Positions 11,165 through 21,564 of a DNA stretch of 64,000 nucleotides are shown here, one piece after another. Position 1 is the stretch's first letter; every line of letters starts with the position of its first letter. Position numbers and translations under genes: made by a program. Below the pieces are notes generated by a model. That model saw nothing but the letters and a program-made list of their open reading frames with translations. It did no database searches and was not told where the DNA came from. The stretch is from Pomphorhynchus laevis (Eukaryota; Acanthocephala; Palaeacanthocephala; Echinorhynchida; Pomphorhynchidae): contig WNNJ02002441.1 of the NCBI GenBank assembly GCA_012934845.2, positions 62,001 through 126,000 on the forward strand, in the 5' to 3' direction.

Positions 11165-11169
11165 TACCG
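11130..11169 (+). ncRNA. Type I hammerhead ribozyme, Penelope-like (one core base changed)
   Basis: In order: stem I strand CGGTA (11130-11134), core CTGATGA (11135-11141), stem II GCTC-CGTTA-GAGC (11142-11154), core AAAA where GAAA is expected (11155-11158), a minimal stem III CGCG (11159-11162), UC cleavage dinucleotide (11163-11164) and the second stem I strand TACCG (11165-11169). Both stems pair perfectly, and the tiny stem III is typical of hammerheads found in Penelope-like elements. G12 is replaced by A, which in known hammerheads abolishes or greatly reduces cleavage, so this copy is probably dead. Its role would be self-cleavage of the element RNA at the repeat boundary. Confidence 0.8.
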
Positions 11170-11305
11170 TTGTTGAAGTTTGTCGTACCCCATAGGATGA
11201 CTAGGCATACGTAGCGATTTTGAATATCGCGAGAATAATTCGGTTCTATTTCTTGGTCTGATGCGGATATATAGAATGCTGCCTGGTGTTTATGCCTCCT
11301 AATGA

Positions 11306-11601
11306 GGAAAACATAGTGATTTATTTGCGAGTACACCATTGGGTAGGACAGGTGAAACAACAAATTATATTTCATATATTTGTACACTTCAATGTGTCTC
11401 TGTAAAACAGCATTTCTATTAAAAGGAATTTAGTGACTGATGCATGTTTAAACTGCAATACGCACTGCCATGCATAGAGCTTATGTTAAATTCCCTCTGA
11501 TGATTCAGATAAAGGGTAGTTCTGCCTTTTAAGCTTAAAACACTGTTTAAGCGTTTGTTAAGGTGCATATGGGTGATTATTGAAGTCACGATACTAATGA
11601 G
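11306..11601 (+). repeat. Penelope-like element terminal repeat (pLTR), copy 2 (truncated at ribozyme)
   Basis: This is the second copy of the repeat at 10,851-11,164. It ends in the middle of the hammerhead: stem I strand CGATA and core CTAATGA (one base off CTGATGA) are followed by GCT and then unrelated sequence. The break point begins a 10-bp inverted repeat, TACTGTGGTC at 11603-11612 and GACCACAGTA at 11623-11632. The ribozyme is lost here. Confidence 0.6.
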
Positions 11602-11679
11602 CTACTGTGGTCCTTATTAAAAGACCACAGTAAGAAGGAGTTACAGTCTTTTACTGAATCAAAAAGTGAACTTACATTT

Positions 11680-12445
11680 TTCTGCAGCGACGATTTCCTC
11701 TGGAATACGGTACACATTTAGATGTCCAATTAAAACGTGGATACGACGGAACATGGACATACACAGTATATCGTAAGTTTACAGACACTCGTACTTTGAT
11801 ACATTCAAGTAGTCATCATCATTCAAAAATCAAAATAATGTCATACGTAATGAGGCAATACGAATAAGAAAGATCTGTTCAACAGCCTTTAATTTTGAAG
11901 CGTCACTAATATATTATATAATAAATTCGTCGAGCGGAACTATTCTCCCCATTGTATAAAAACTCGATTAAGTCGTATTAGGCAAATGAAAATAAGTGAT
12001 CTTCAGCGTATCAAAAGTCAAGAAAACGCTGGTAAAATATACAACAAGGTTTACACAGCTCTAGACTATCATCCGGCCCTACTATCAATTTTAAGTGATA
12101 TCAATCGGGTATTAAAAGCGTTGCATGGTAGAGTATATGATGTTAAAGAATTGGTCATTTCGTTTCGCACACTGTATACACTTCGTAATTATTTCCGTCG
12201 CTTTAAAAGGAAAGGACATAAAGATGGAGTGAGTAGGGATTGCGGCAGCAAACGCTGTTAGTGCTATGCATCAATATGTTGATCATCCTATTTGCAGGGC
12301 TCGATTACGAAGCAGCAGTACAAAATAAAAGAGGATAATAACTGCAAAACAATAAGAGTTATATACCTGAGTAAATGCTCTGTATGTTCGGCACAGTACA
12401 TAAGCGATACGTCACGGCAAATTACGCATGAATAATCATCGGGAT
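11680..12445 (+). mobile_element. Penelope-like element, C-terminal fragment (RT thumb and GIY-YIG), decayed
   Basis: A frame starting near 11,690 contains THLDVQLKRGYDGTWTYTVYRKFTDTR and SSSHHHSKIK, the YRKxT...HHP block of canonical Penelope reverse transcriptases. A short downstream frame (about 12,355-12,440) reads VIYLSKCSVCSAQYISDTSRQ, the first half of a GIY-YIG endonuclease with GVVY-type and YIG-type strands (here YIS). RT before GIY-YIG is the canonical Penelope order. The fragment is 5'-truncated behind the terminal repeat and is broken in several places. Confidence 0.6.
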
Positions 12446-12919
12446 GATATCAAAGCGAAGCGACGTGGTGAGGAAAGAACAGCAACGCATATTATTGAGA
12501 ATGATAAGCATTGAATGCGGTTGTCGCTTATTAAAGGCAACATTGATAACAATGCCAAGCGAAAGAGAATGGAGCAGAACAACGTATTTAACACGACCGT
12601 GCATGACGAATTTGTCAGAACAATAAAATTGAAATTATATTTCAGGAAGCCCAGCAACTTTAGAAACAAACTGGTTTCCTCGAAAATAAAACATCCAAAG
12701 GCAATATCGAATATCACTATATTCAAAGGGGTAAATAGATGCAAACATCTCAATGTGCATATTGCAAAGAAATACAACCAAAGGCACAAATTTCCGAACC
12801 TCCATCACAAATCTTTGGTACCCCAACGTAACTTTTAAGTAAACATATTGATTATCTACTAAAATCTCTTCTTGAGCAAGTTCCATAATTCATATCAAGC
12901 TCAAACTATTTCAAAACAA
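12446..12919. other. Unassigned stretch between Penelope-like fragments
   Basis: Open frames exist on both strands (for example 107 codons at 12,515-12,838 plus and 117 codons at 12,436-12,789 minus), but neither shows a motif I recognise. Their composition is AT-driven and they overlap each other. It is probably decayed element sequence, possibly the N-terminal part of the Penelope-like RT that follows. Confidence 0.3.
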
Positions 12920-13640
12920 GATTAAACAAAGAAGTATTCAACCTAAAGCCAACAGAGTATTTTGTAACAATTGATGTAGAATCATTGTATACATCAATAG
13001 AACATGATAAAGGGATCGGGGCAATCCAAAGAATTCTTGCATACAACATGTTTAGCTTTAATCAAAATATTTACAAAGAACACGTTGGTACGCAACACGT
13101 TGGTGCCTGCAATAGCACCCACCTACGCTATTTTATTTATACATTGCTATGAACAAAATATTTTATAAGAAATATCACATTCGCAATAATTTTATCAGAT
13201 ATATCGACCACATATTCTTAGGTGCAGTTACAAAGAAAGTTGGATTTAATATAATTAATTTATAGTTAAATTAATTATATGAAATTAAAGTTTCATACTC
13301 AGTTTCAATGAGTATGAAACTTTAAAATTAACAAGCCAAGTAAGCAAAAAATCGAACTTTCTAGATTGTGCATATACGCAGACAAAACACAAAGTTCAAA
13401 CACATCTTTACAGTTAGCCATTATTTAAACAAACTTATTTGCATGACAATATCAATAATTCAAATGCAATCAAAAAAAGCTTAATTAAAAATGAAATTAT
13501 GAGAATAAAGGACACATGTACAGTAATTAGTGATGATAGCCGACACTTATATGAACTTATTGATAACCTAGTTGTGAGAGGATACTCAAACCGTAATGAA
13601 ATTATATACAATTGCTGCAACATGTAGGAGCTTTCAAAGA
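12920..13640 (+). mobile_element. Penelope-like element, reverse-transcriptase fragment, decayed
   Basis: The frame near 12,950 reads YFVTIDVESLYTSIEHDKGI, the typical Penelope RT palm block. Around 13,190 RYIDHIFLG corresponds to the YIDD catalytic box with the second aspartate changed. At 13,439-13,627 SLIKNEIMRIKDTC and LVVRGYSNRNEI match the thumb region. The blocks are in the right order but broken. Because the thumb/GIY-YIG fragment lies upstream (11,680-12,445), these are either two copies or one rearranged copy. Confidence 0.6.
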
Positions 13641-13949
13641 ATTCACAATTTCAAGCAATAACTCGGATTTCGTCATATCGACATGCAAGTTACGGACAGC
13701 CATCCTGATTTCGACGATACATATCTAGTTAATGTCACATTTAACGATAGGATATCACCCGTCTCTAAGTTCCACTGCCCGTTATATCACGAATTTCCCG
13801 TGGAGCACGAAACACAGTAGCAACCACACTTGGCTCTGTACTTCACGCAATCAAAACGGATTTTACAAACGAGTTAAATTGGGCCGCTCTGTTCTTTTTC
13901 GCCAAATCGTGTCTGAATGTCACCACACGAAGGTCGAACTGTGACGACG

Positions 13950-16460
13950 GATCCAGCCTGACTACAAAAATAAAAAGGCATCTTTGTCATTTGATACATC
14001 TTCTGTTTCACTGCCCGGCGGAACACAGCCACGGGAAAAATACGAAAGTCGCATGTCGACGGGTGATTCCATCACCAAATCCGCAGAAGATTACGCTCGC
14101 ATCATAACTAGGAGACTGAAGAATGTGACGTATGAGCAGCAATCCGCATAGCCTTAAATGACGAGAAATCAGCTCCATTCACCGCGGAAATGCACATATA
14201 GCACCAAATCCGAGGCGAACCCGAAATTCACGAGCAAAGCCCATCTGACCCCTGCCCCGTTAATAACGTCAATAGAAGACGTAGTTGCGAAATAAAATCG
14301 TTATCCAAGGGCACTGCCGAAGGCTTCGATGGACTTCGACCTCATCACATACAAGACTTGATCGGACTAGATGACTCAAATAAAAAAGTTATCTCGTTGG
14401 CCAGCTTACAGAATTTGTCAACGCTGTCTTAAACGGTAACGTAACTCGAGGCGGTCAGACCCATTTTCTTCGGAGCTAAACTCATTAGTTTCAACAAAAA
14501 AGATGGCGGTATCCGACTTATCGCTATCGGTAATACGCTCCGCCATCTGGTGGCAAGGACGGCATCACTACTTATACGAGAAGAGGCTTCTGTCATGCTT
14601 CTCCCCCATCAAGTGGGAATGGGAGTACGTTTCGGGTGCGAAGTAGCAGTGCACTCAACGCGAATATTCCTGAAAGACGCCAAGAATTCCGGTTATGGCC
14701 TACTTAAAATAGACTTTTCCAACGCCTTCAATCAAATCAGCCGTGCAAAAATCATATGCAAAGTTAACTAATGCATGCCAGCTCTTACACGGTTCGTAAA
14801 CAGCTGATACGCCTGTAAAAGTTTTTTTTGTACTACGGCAACCATCTGATATTCTCACAAGAAGGCGAACAACAAGGTAATCTCTCGCCCCGTTGTTATT
14901 TTGACTTGCTCTCAATCCTTTAATAAAACAGCTCAGATCTTATGTCATTCACGATAACGAAATTATATCAGTTCAAGGCCCAAAGTACGACCTGTTTACA
15001 AATAATTCAAAATGCGAACTGATCTCTGAGACGCCAAACACATTTCAAAACGTTTTTGACGTTCTCGCAGGGATCAAAACTATACCGCCATCTTAAGCCA
15101 CCCATCTAGGTGCCGCCTTAGGAAATTTAGAGAGCATATACTACTCTTTCTGCCCCAAAGTATCAACACTGAGATTGTTTGCAGCCGTAATACTTACGTC
15201 AATGCACATGCCGCATACTTGTTGTTAAAAAATTACTTAAGCACACCAAGGCTCCTCTTCCTACTGAGGTGTATCCACTGTGCTAATAGCATTGTTCTGT
15301 CAGAATACGACACTGTTCTTAAACAAGAATTATAAAGAACACTGAATATCTATCTTTCTTTATTAAGCTGGGAACAAGCCACTCTTCCAATCGACCACGG
15401 CGGCCTAAGAATCTACAGTGCGTCCACCTTGACAATTTCTGCGTACTTGGCGTCTTACTCGGCATGTATTCTACTCACGTTATGCATGTTGCCACCGCCC
15501 TTTAATATACCTCTAACAGTCGTAACCAACGAGTTTCATCAGCATGCCTATCTGTGGGTCTCTTCGGACGGTCGTTGGTACCTAACATCGAGTCATAGTT
15601 CACCAGGGGATCAGACAATAATAAGTGATGCCACAGCGTCTAAACCAATCCCATATCGACATTCCGCGCAAAAAGATTGGACACGCGCATTAAGCGCTGC
15701 AACCTTGGCCAACCTGAAAAACAAGACTTTGGAGCCTACGAAACTTGCTCGTCTAACTAGTGCTTCATCAGCTGCCGCAGAAGCGTCCCACAAGCATTTC
15801 CATTATCGGCTGTAGAGACACTATTGCCAGACGAAACGTTACGTATAGCCATCGCATTACGTCTCGGCGCCACAGTCTGCCAGCCACATTCGTGCATATG
15901 TGGGGCAAAAGTAGAGAGGCAGGGCACACATGGCTTAAGCTGCCCTGTGATCAGCTGGCCGTTTTGTTCGACACAGTATGGTCAACAAGATCATCGCAGA
16001 CGCAAAAAGGAAATCCGACATTCCTAGCCGTCTCGAACCGTTTGGTCAAACAAGATCTATCGGCAAACTCCCGGATGGCGTGACAATAATTCTATGGCAG
16101 AGAGGCAAACATGGTAGAGTCGGCCCCTTATCTGCCATCCATTAAGCCTCATCAATAGTGGGATCCGGCGTTGTAGCAGACCAGGCCGAAGACAGGAAAA
16201 GACAAAAATATATTTCCATAGAATCCAATGGATATAATTTCTGCCCAATCGCTATTGAGACGTTGGGCGCGATAGGCCAGAACGCATCAGCGTTCTTCTC
16301 AATGCTTGGAAAATTACTGTGCCGTCACTGCGGCGACCCTCAAGCCGGTTCGTATCTGATCCAGCGCGTAAGCCAGGCAATACAGATCGGAAATGCTGCT
16401 TCAGTGTTCGGAACTTTAAGTAATTCCACGCATTAAGGAAGATATGAAATAAATTTTTAG
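13950..16460 (+). mobile_element. LINE family D (RT plus restriction-like endonuclease), decayed
   Basis: RT blocks in several frames include KGTAEGFDGLRPHHIQDLI (about 14,310), KKDGGIRLIAIGNTLRHLVA (14,490), an LGVGVR-like QVGMGVRFGCEVAVHSTRIFL (14,600), LLKIDFSNAFNQISRA (14,700) and GGLRIYSASTL (about 15,400). Downstream, CICGAKVERQGTHGLSC (15,890-15,940) is the zinc element and LPDGVTIILW (16,060-16,095) is the P-D box of a restriction-like endonuclease. ETLGAIGQNA and NAASVFGT close the protein. This matches a widespread invertebrate RT/RLE protein family distinct from family B. An AATAAA lies shortly after the end. Many frameshifts show it is old. Confidence 0.65.
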
Positions 16461-16499
16461 AAAACATCAACTGTTGATTTACATATTGCAATAACTGCT

Positions 16500-17215
16500 A
16501 AAGAAACAGGAAATAAGGTAAGTAATATTTCTGTTTTTAATAATATATCAACTCCAATAGAGCTTTCTTCGATTTCACAGATTTCGGATCAGATAATCAT
16601 AACTCAAAAAATTCATCTGGCCAACAATCAGAATTTTAATAGCTTTTTAAGATTTATAAAGAGTTATCCCTCTGACATAATCAATATAAATCTCAGCGAG
16701 ATCAGTAGGAAATACACACGCATCGCTTTCGTATACTCTGATAGCCAAAGAATACATGAAGTCATCAACGAAGCACTTAGAAGACATACCTCCATAATTT
16801 ATGAGCCTACCCAGGCTACAGTCAAGATCTCAAACATTTAAAGCCCCCACCTTGAGGATTCTGATATTAAAGAACTTTAGAAACGGTTTAACTTAACGAA
16901 CGTCAGATTTCTAAAAAGTAAGGGGGATATTGCCTTCGCTCAGATCACAGACATAAACGCAATGATTCTAACGAGGGCTACATATAACCCATGTATGGAG
17001 TGTAACACTAAGTTCAAACATATAAGCAGCGACAACCTCACGTATCCCTATTGTAAACAGTGTCATTGCTGGGAACACCAGAAATACAGCTGCAACAAAG
17101 GGAAGAAAAACACCCTTTATTGCCTATGAAAAAAAACCATTAAGCGAAAAGGTCGACGTCCACCACCCAGTTTGCCAATCATGGTTTCAACGATGTTACA
17201 AGAACAACAGGTCTA
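16500..17215 (+). pseudogene. ORF1-like nucleic-acid-binding remnant with CCHC knuckle
   Basis: A frame through about 16,565-16,840, resumed after a stop to 17,128, reads like a LINE ORF1: an RRM-like stretch (NSFLRFIKSYPSDIININL to VKISNI), then a pair of cysteine motifs. CMECNTKF is near 17,000 and CKQCHCWEHQKYSC, a canonical C-x2-C-x4-H-x4-C knuckle, is near 17,055-17,096. The family is uncertain; a relative of family A is possible because a family A scrap follows at 17,400. Internal stops are present. Confidence 0.45.
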
Positions 17216-17354
17216 ACTATGAATGAAATAACGAAGATAATCGACATGAGACTTTCTGAAAGCATGAAATCGACGGAAACATTGATCGGGAGGCTGATAG
17301 AGGCGGTGCAGACAATCCTCTACAATTTCAACGAATTTCGTTCCAGCTTTCAAA

Positions 17355-17389
17355 AAACGAGCCTCGCCACAGAGTGGCGAGGCTCGTTT
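17355..17389. repeat. Perfect 16-bp foldback with 3-base loop
   Basis: AAACGAGCCTCGCCAC (17355-17370), then AGA, then its exact reverse complement (17374-17389). It lies at the junction between a predicted helical peptide (17,219-17,350) and a family A RT scrap. A near-perfect GC-rich snapback at an element junction is typical of template switching during repair or reverse transcription. A transcription terminator is not a sensible reading in a eukaryotic retroelement context. Confidence 0.85.
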
Positions 17390-17399
17390 GATCTATTGC

Positions 17400-17625
17400 A
17401 AGTCCTAAAGATATGCGGCCCATCTCGATTTAAAAACCCCTCATCAGTTTGTGAAAAGTCGATCGGTTCATCCACGATTGGTGAAGTGACGGATTTGCTC
17501 AGATAGCAGTCATCAGCTTGCTGTAGCAGTTTTACTTTACTTTTCGGCTGCATTTGACCGCATCTCCATTCATTTTGTTGTAGTTTCTCTCAGGTCCTTG
17601 GACTGCCTGCGAGAATTGAGGTCAT
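17400..17625 (+). mobile_element. LINE family A fragment (RT region scrap)
   Basis: About 220 bases match family A near 1640-1920 and 5540-5820: CGATCGGTTCATCCACGATTGGTGAAGTG, then TTTTCGGCTGCATTTGACCGCAT and CTCAGGTCCTTGGACTGCCTGCGAGAATTG. It includes the beginning of the palm FSAAFDRI block but is frame-broken. Both ends are truncated. Confidence 0.75.
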
Positions 17626-18180
17626 CGACTTAATGTTTCGACAATCTGTATATCGTCAAAAGCCGTTATATATAGCGGGTTTTGTTCTCGTTATATATAG
17701 CGGTACCAAATATATTTTATATTATATTTTATATTTTATAATCTATATATTCTCGTTATATACACAAAACTTGATTTCAGCTTTAACTAAGTGTTCTAAA
17801 TCTGGGCAAGTTTATTACATATATACAATAATTCACGATCCAACGATTAATTTATTGAAGACAAACATACAGTGATTAAAATGCCACGACGAGTAACTGA
17901 ACGAACGCAGCAACGACGGGATAACTACCGTGAGCGCCGAAATGCCGAAACAATGCACACAGATGAATATAGGCAAAGATTTGAAGTGCCATCAATAGGT
18001 AAACCGACTAGATTTTCTAAAGGAAATAATATATTTCGAGAAATGCATCAAGACCAATCTATGAAAACCAAACTAGCAATCAGCAAAGCAAAGAACTCCA
18101 CTGCACACATCGAATCGAAGTTGCAATCGTCATCAACAGTTCTATCACGAAATTAGACAAGATGCGGAATGCACACAAAT
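17626..18180 (+). other. Unassigned AT-rich stretch with a short basic ORF
   Basis: 17,690-17,770 is TATA-rich. A 94-codon frame (17,872-18,156) encodes MIKMPRRVTERTQQRRDNY and more arginine-rich, charged sequence. I do not recognise it. It could be the N-terminal scrap of a transposon protein. No second domain is visible. Confidence 0.3.
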
Positions 18181-18185
18181 TTTCG

Positions 18186-18221
18186 ATATCCACCTGGATA
18201 TCGAAGATTCCAGGTGGATAT
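18186..18221. repeat. 12-bp inverted repeat at the end of the minus-strand family B copy
   Basis: ATATCCACCTGG (18186-18197) and its exact complement CCAGGTGGATAT (18210-18221) are separated by 12 bases. It sits where the minus-strand family B RT frame is cut off (about 18,230), suggesting a rearrangement junction. Confidence 0.8.
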
Positions 18222-18229
18222 GTATGTTG

Positions 18230-19235
18230 TGTTATGCCACCGCTCTGTTTGTTCGGTTAAAAGCATTTGAAGCGTCGATTGACAAAATACAGTGGTCGTC
18301 GCCACGGTTGAACTCATCTCTAAGTGTGCTGATGGCGACTTCGATACCGCCTTTTTGAGAAGTCCCCGATTGAAGGGACCCAGCAACATCCTGAACGTCA
18401 TGGCGAACAATATCTACAATGAACCAACTTATAATGCGTCTGACAGTATTGCAAATTCCTAAAAGGCGGATTCCTCCTGACTTTTTCTCTAAAGCAACCA
18501 GACGGCAAGCGGTGAAAGCATCTAAAGTTCCTGGAGTGAGTGATTCTGTTGCGACGAAGATAGCGAATTTGGCAAGTGCTTTGGCTAGGCTGAGTGAATT
18601 CGAATCAAAATCTGTCAGCATGTGAAGCCATGAGCGAGCATCAATTCCGGACGGACCCGAGCTTCCTTTGGTTTTTTTACTCGATCTGATAATGTGTGTT
18701 TCGTTCAGAGCATAGAACTGGCTGAGATGATGTACTTTGGATCCAGGGAACGGAGTAGTCAAGAGCGTATCTGGATCCGTTTGATATAAGTTTCGGATCC
18801 GCTCGGGGTGTAAGTCTTAAAGCATTGATAGTACCGAGGTACCATCAATGATATGTTGTGGATGCAGGGCTTTTGTTTCAATCGTGTCTTCTAGCACAGT
18901 CGAGCTGGCTCTGATTTGGTGCTTTGTTACTAGACTTTGATAACGCTTAACCCAGTTTCTCGGTGGAAGAGGCTTGTGGGATCCGAAATTACTTTGCAGA
19001 TAAAAAGTTTCGTTATAAAGAGCTTCGTAATCTTTATTTTGTAAACTGACTAATCTTCGCTCGAGGGTCTTGCGAATTAGCGAGATTTTTCTGAATAGTA
19101 TTCTTTGCAAAATACAGTGAGAGAAGACCGTTGTTTTCTGTTGTAGTGTCCGAGTGTCGGCATGGGCTTCTGAGAGTTCTCAATATAAATTGGCCAGAAT
19201 CTCGACTATTGTGTGACTGGTGGAACAACGTGGCA
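18230..19235 (-). mobile_element. LINE family B, 5' half, minus strand (truncated inside RT)
   Basis: On the minus strand, 19,110-18,817 encodes SLIRKTLERRLVSL and SNFGSHKPLPPRNWVKRYQSLV, the N-terminal region also seen at 25,500, 44,690 and 61,480. 18,762-18,232 encodes GSSGPSGIDARSWLHML, GGIRLLGICNTVRRIIS and ILSIDASNAFNRTNRAVA, the start of the RT. The frame ends at the first palm motif, next to an inverted repeat. This is the only family B copy in the window on the minus strand. A stop and a small frameshift separate the two parts. Confidence 0.75.
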
Positions 19236-19365
19236 ATTCTATAAGGTTAGGTCTCCAATGAATTACTGCGTTTAATTACGCGGGGTTGTGAAATTTAAGT
19301 AATTTGAGTAAATTTAAGTAATTTAACGCGGGGCGTTAAATTACTGTGATCGTTAACGGTCATTA
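19236..19365. other. Hairpin-rich junction segment
   Basis: The segment contains repeated AATTTAAGTAATTT-like words, then a perfect 10-bp stem (19319-19328 with 19334-19343, loop CGGGG). A GCCTC-GAGGC stem follows at 19367-19380. No coding signal is visible. It joins the minus-strand family B copy to a family A ORF1 scrap. Confidence 0.5.
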
Positions 19366-19455
19366 AGCCTCCCGTGAGGCAAAAATTATCCAGCTATTTT
19401 CTCCGTGAGTTTGTAAAACTGTACTCAAACAAAGTGTTATTTATAATAATAAAAA
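19366..19455 (+). mobile_element. LINE family A ORF1 scrap
   Basis: The sequence AAGCCTC..GAGGC..TTTTCTCCGTGAGTTTGTAAAACTGTACTCAAAC parallels 3118-3195 of copy A2, and encodes SSYFLREFVKLYSN against FSIFLREFVNHYTQ there. The similarity stops at about 19,455, where virus-like coding sequence begins. It is only about 90 bases long but matches over both the GCCTC hairpin and the peptide. Confidence 0.55.
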
Positions 19456-21560
19456 GTGGATCATGTGCAATTGATTGGAAATGTGAATCCCACGATATGG
19501 CACCAACACCTTGGTTTGCTAATTTATCTTTAAGAATCAATGAAGATAATCTAGCTTTTGAACATACAGCAGTAAACAACATGGATATGGTTTATTTTTA
19601 TTATACAGCAATGTGTGACAGTGCGGTGCGTATGGTTAATGAGCACCTGATTGCTTACATCAGTCGTGCCTGTAGTGAAGCTGTTGGTAACTACATAATT
19701 GAGTTCCGAGACTCCTTTAACCCCGGAAGCAGTTTGGCAGATTGATTTTCATCTTATTACCGTAGGCAAATGGTTGAGAATGCTCTATTTTCTGCAGATC
19801 TTCAAACTACCCTGCGGATTACAAGACGTATGTCACAGAGCTTAGTGCCCATGATAACTTTGGGAAGTAGTTCAAGCAATAATGTTTCATTTTACGCTGT
19901 TGGTTGGCTTCTATATATACATAGACTTTTCTTTCTGACGACAGATCAAGTTCCGTTGCTGTAGCCATTGCCAATGACCAGTTGCAATGGGTCGATATAA
20001 CTGTCGAGGACAATCTACACGAGGGATTGTCGAGACGTATTATTGAGGCAGTTGCTGCTCAACGTTTAGTGTTGTTAGCAGATCATTTTACTATTGATAA
20101 ATTAGCCATTTTAAGGCTGATAGCAAATGGCCTTCCTCAATTGGCTACAAATGCTGATTCCGCTACTGTCATATTATTGGACGAGTTGAAAACGCCAGCT
20201 ATACCGATATTAATTCTTGGACGTGAAGCTGTTCCTGCTTACCCCGCTGACGTACCTACAGCCTTAGAAATTTCTACTACTTTGGCTAAACTATCGAAAG
20301 CTTTGTATGAGGGCGCTGCCTGTTATTCTGGTTTGGTTCGTGATGCCGCCACTGCCTTTCGTTTTCGTGGTCGAGGGGACAACAGGGCCTATGTTGACGG
20401 TGTCATACAACACAGGCGATCAATTGGATTATGCCTAGTTTCCGAAACCCCTTGGTACTTTGATTTCGGCTAGCTTACTCGGATATAAATGCTCCTTTCG
20501 GCACTGATTTGGTGGCATTTATGGGAAATAATGCTGAGGACAAAATTCGACTTTTGATGGTCACTTGCTGCACTATCAGTGCATGCGAATCCACCATTTT
20601 GCACAGGTGGCCCGCGTATAGTCCAATATAACAGCATTATTACAATAATACAGGAACCAGAGATCTTGGAACTGCTACGGGCTTTCTGCAGAGGCGGCTT
20701 ATAGCTGGGAGAGACGCGGATTGCTGTAATTTCATGACTTTAACTGCTCTGATTCTCGACGATATCTGCGAAGATAGCTTACCGTTCGATGCTTTCTGTT
20801 TAATGTCTTGGAACGGGAGTATGATTAACCGAGTTGCTCCCCTCGACAATTTCACGGCTTGGTTGAGTGGCTGGTCTAGGGCTATACCCTATACGGTGCC
20901 CCCAGCAGCTGTGCTATATTTTTTCAAGGCTTGCCCCACCGTCTGGGGATATCTGCGTGCTCCGGTGACATTTACCGCCGGGGACGAAATATGTTCAGTT
21001 ACTTCTGTAAGCCGGCCTTATGTCGATATAACTAAAAGAGACAATGTATCAATAAAGGCGGTGAGATCACGTCAATAGTTCGTGTCAACTGGATACGTAA
21101 CTTGCGTTTTGAATGCTGCTTCGCAACACTGCCTAGTACAAAGATGGGACAACGCTGAAATATACATAATGTCGCCAACTGGATTGTTTGAAGAAGTGAT
21201 GCCTGATAGGGAATATACCCCTATCATGATATACAACGAGGCAGCTCGTTTATTTACAGTTGGTACGATTTGGCATTTTGATTGGGCCAACATGACTGCT
21301 ATTGGTTACAGATGGAGGAGGCAAGACTTGCCACAGCGAGTCGGTTATCTATTTTCTTCTTTCATTTTACGATATCTTACAGCAAGCGTTGATCCACCAA
21401 CGCTTGCTGGGTTTAGTAGTTCCATCGTCATTATGTGGATCAGAATGGAATTCGGCCAACATAATGTGCACACCATTGGAACAGGGAATGTAAGGTATGC
21501 AGTTGGAACAGTCACAAAGAGAAATATCGCGGCGTTTAAGAGTAGAAAGGGAATAAAGGA
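19455..21560 (+). pseudogene. Endogenous viral fossil, coat-protein-like (tentatively totivirus-like dsRNA virus), broken
   Basis: About 2.1 kb of plus-strand coding-like sequence has an amino-acid texture unlike any of the LINE proteins nearby: long non-repetitive stretches rich in W, Y, A and T, with no RT, integrase or zinc motif. It resembles the coat protein of a totivirus-like dsRNA virus. This assignment is from general resemblance and is tentative. It looks old, with several breaks (about five or more). No polymerase portion is visible. It is bounded on the left by a LINE family A ORF1 scrap and on the right by a LINE family B 3' end, which is how RNA-virus copies made by LINE machinery commonly sit. 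Confidence 0.4.
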
Positions 21561-21564
21561 GTCA

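Noticed and set aside
14700-16491. Several 60-90 codon minus-strand frames across family D
   Set aside because: They lie opposite recognisable RT and RLE blocks and have no motif of their own; they are shadows.
17355-17389. Rho-independent-type terminator
   Set aside because: The stem-loop looks like one, but the surroundings are eukaryotic retroelement remains, there is no U-run function to expect and no bacterial gene nearby.
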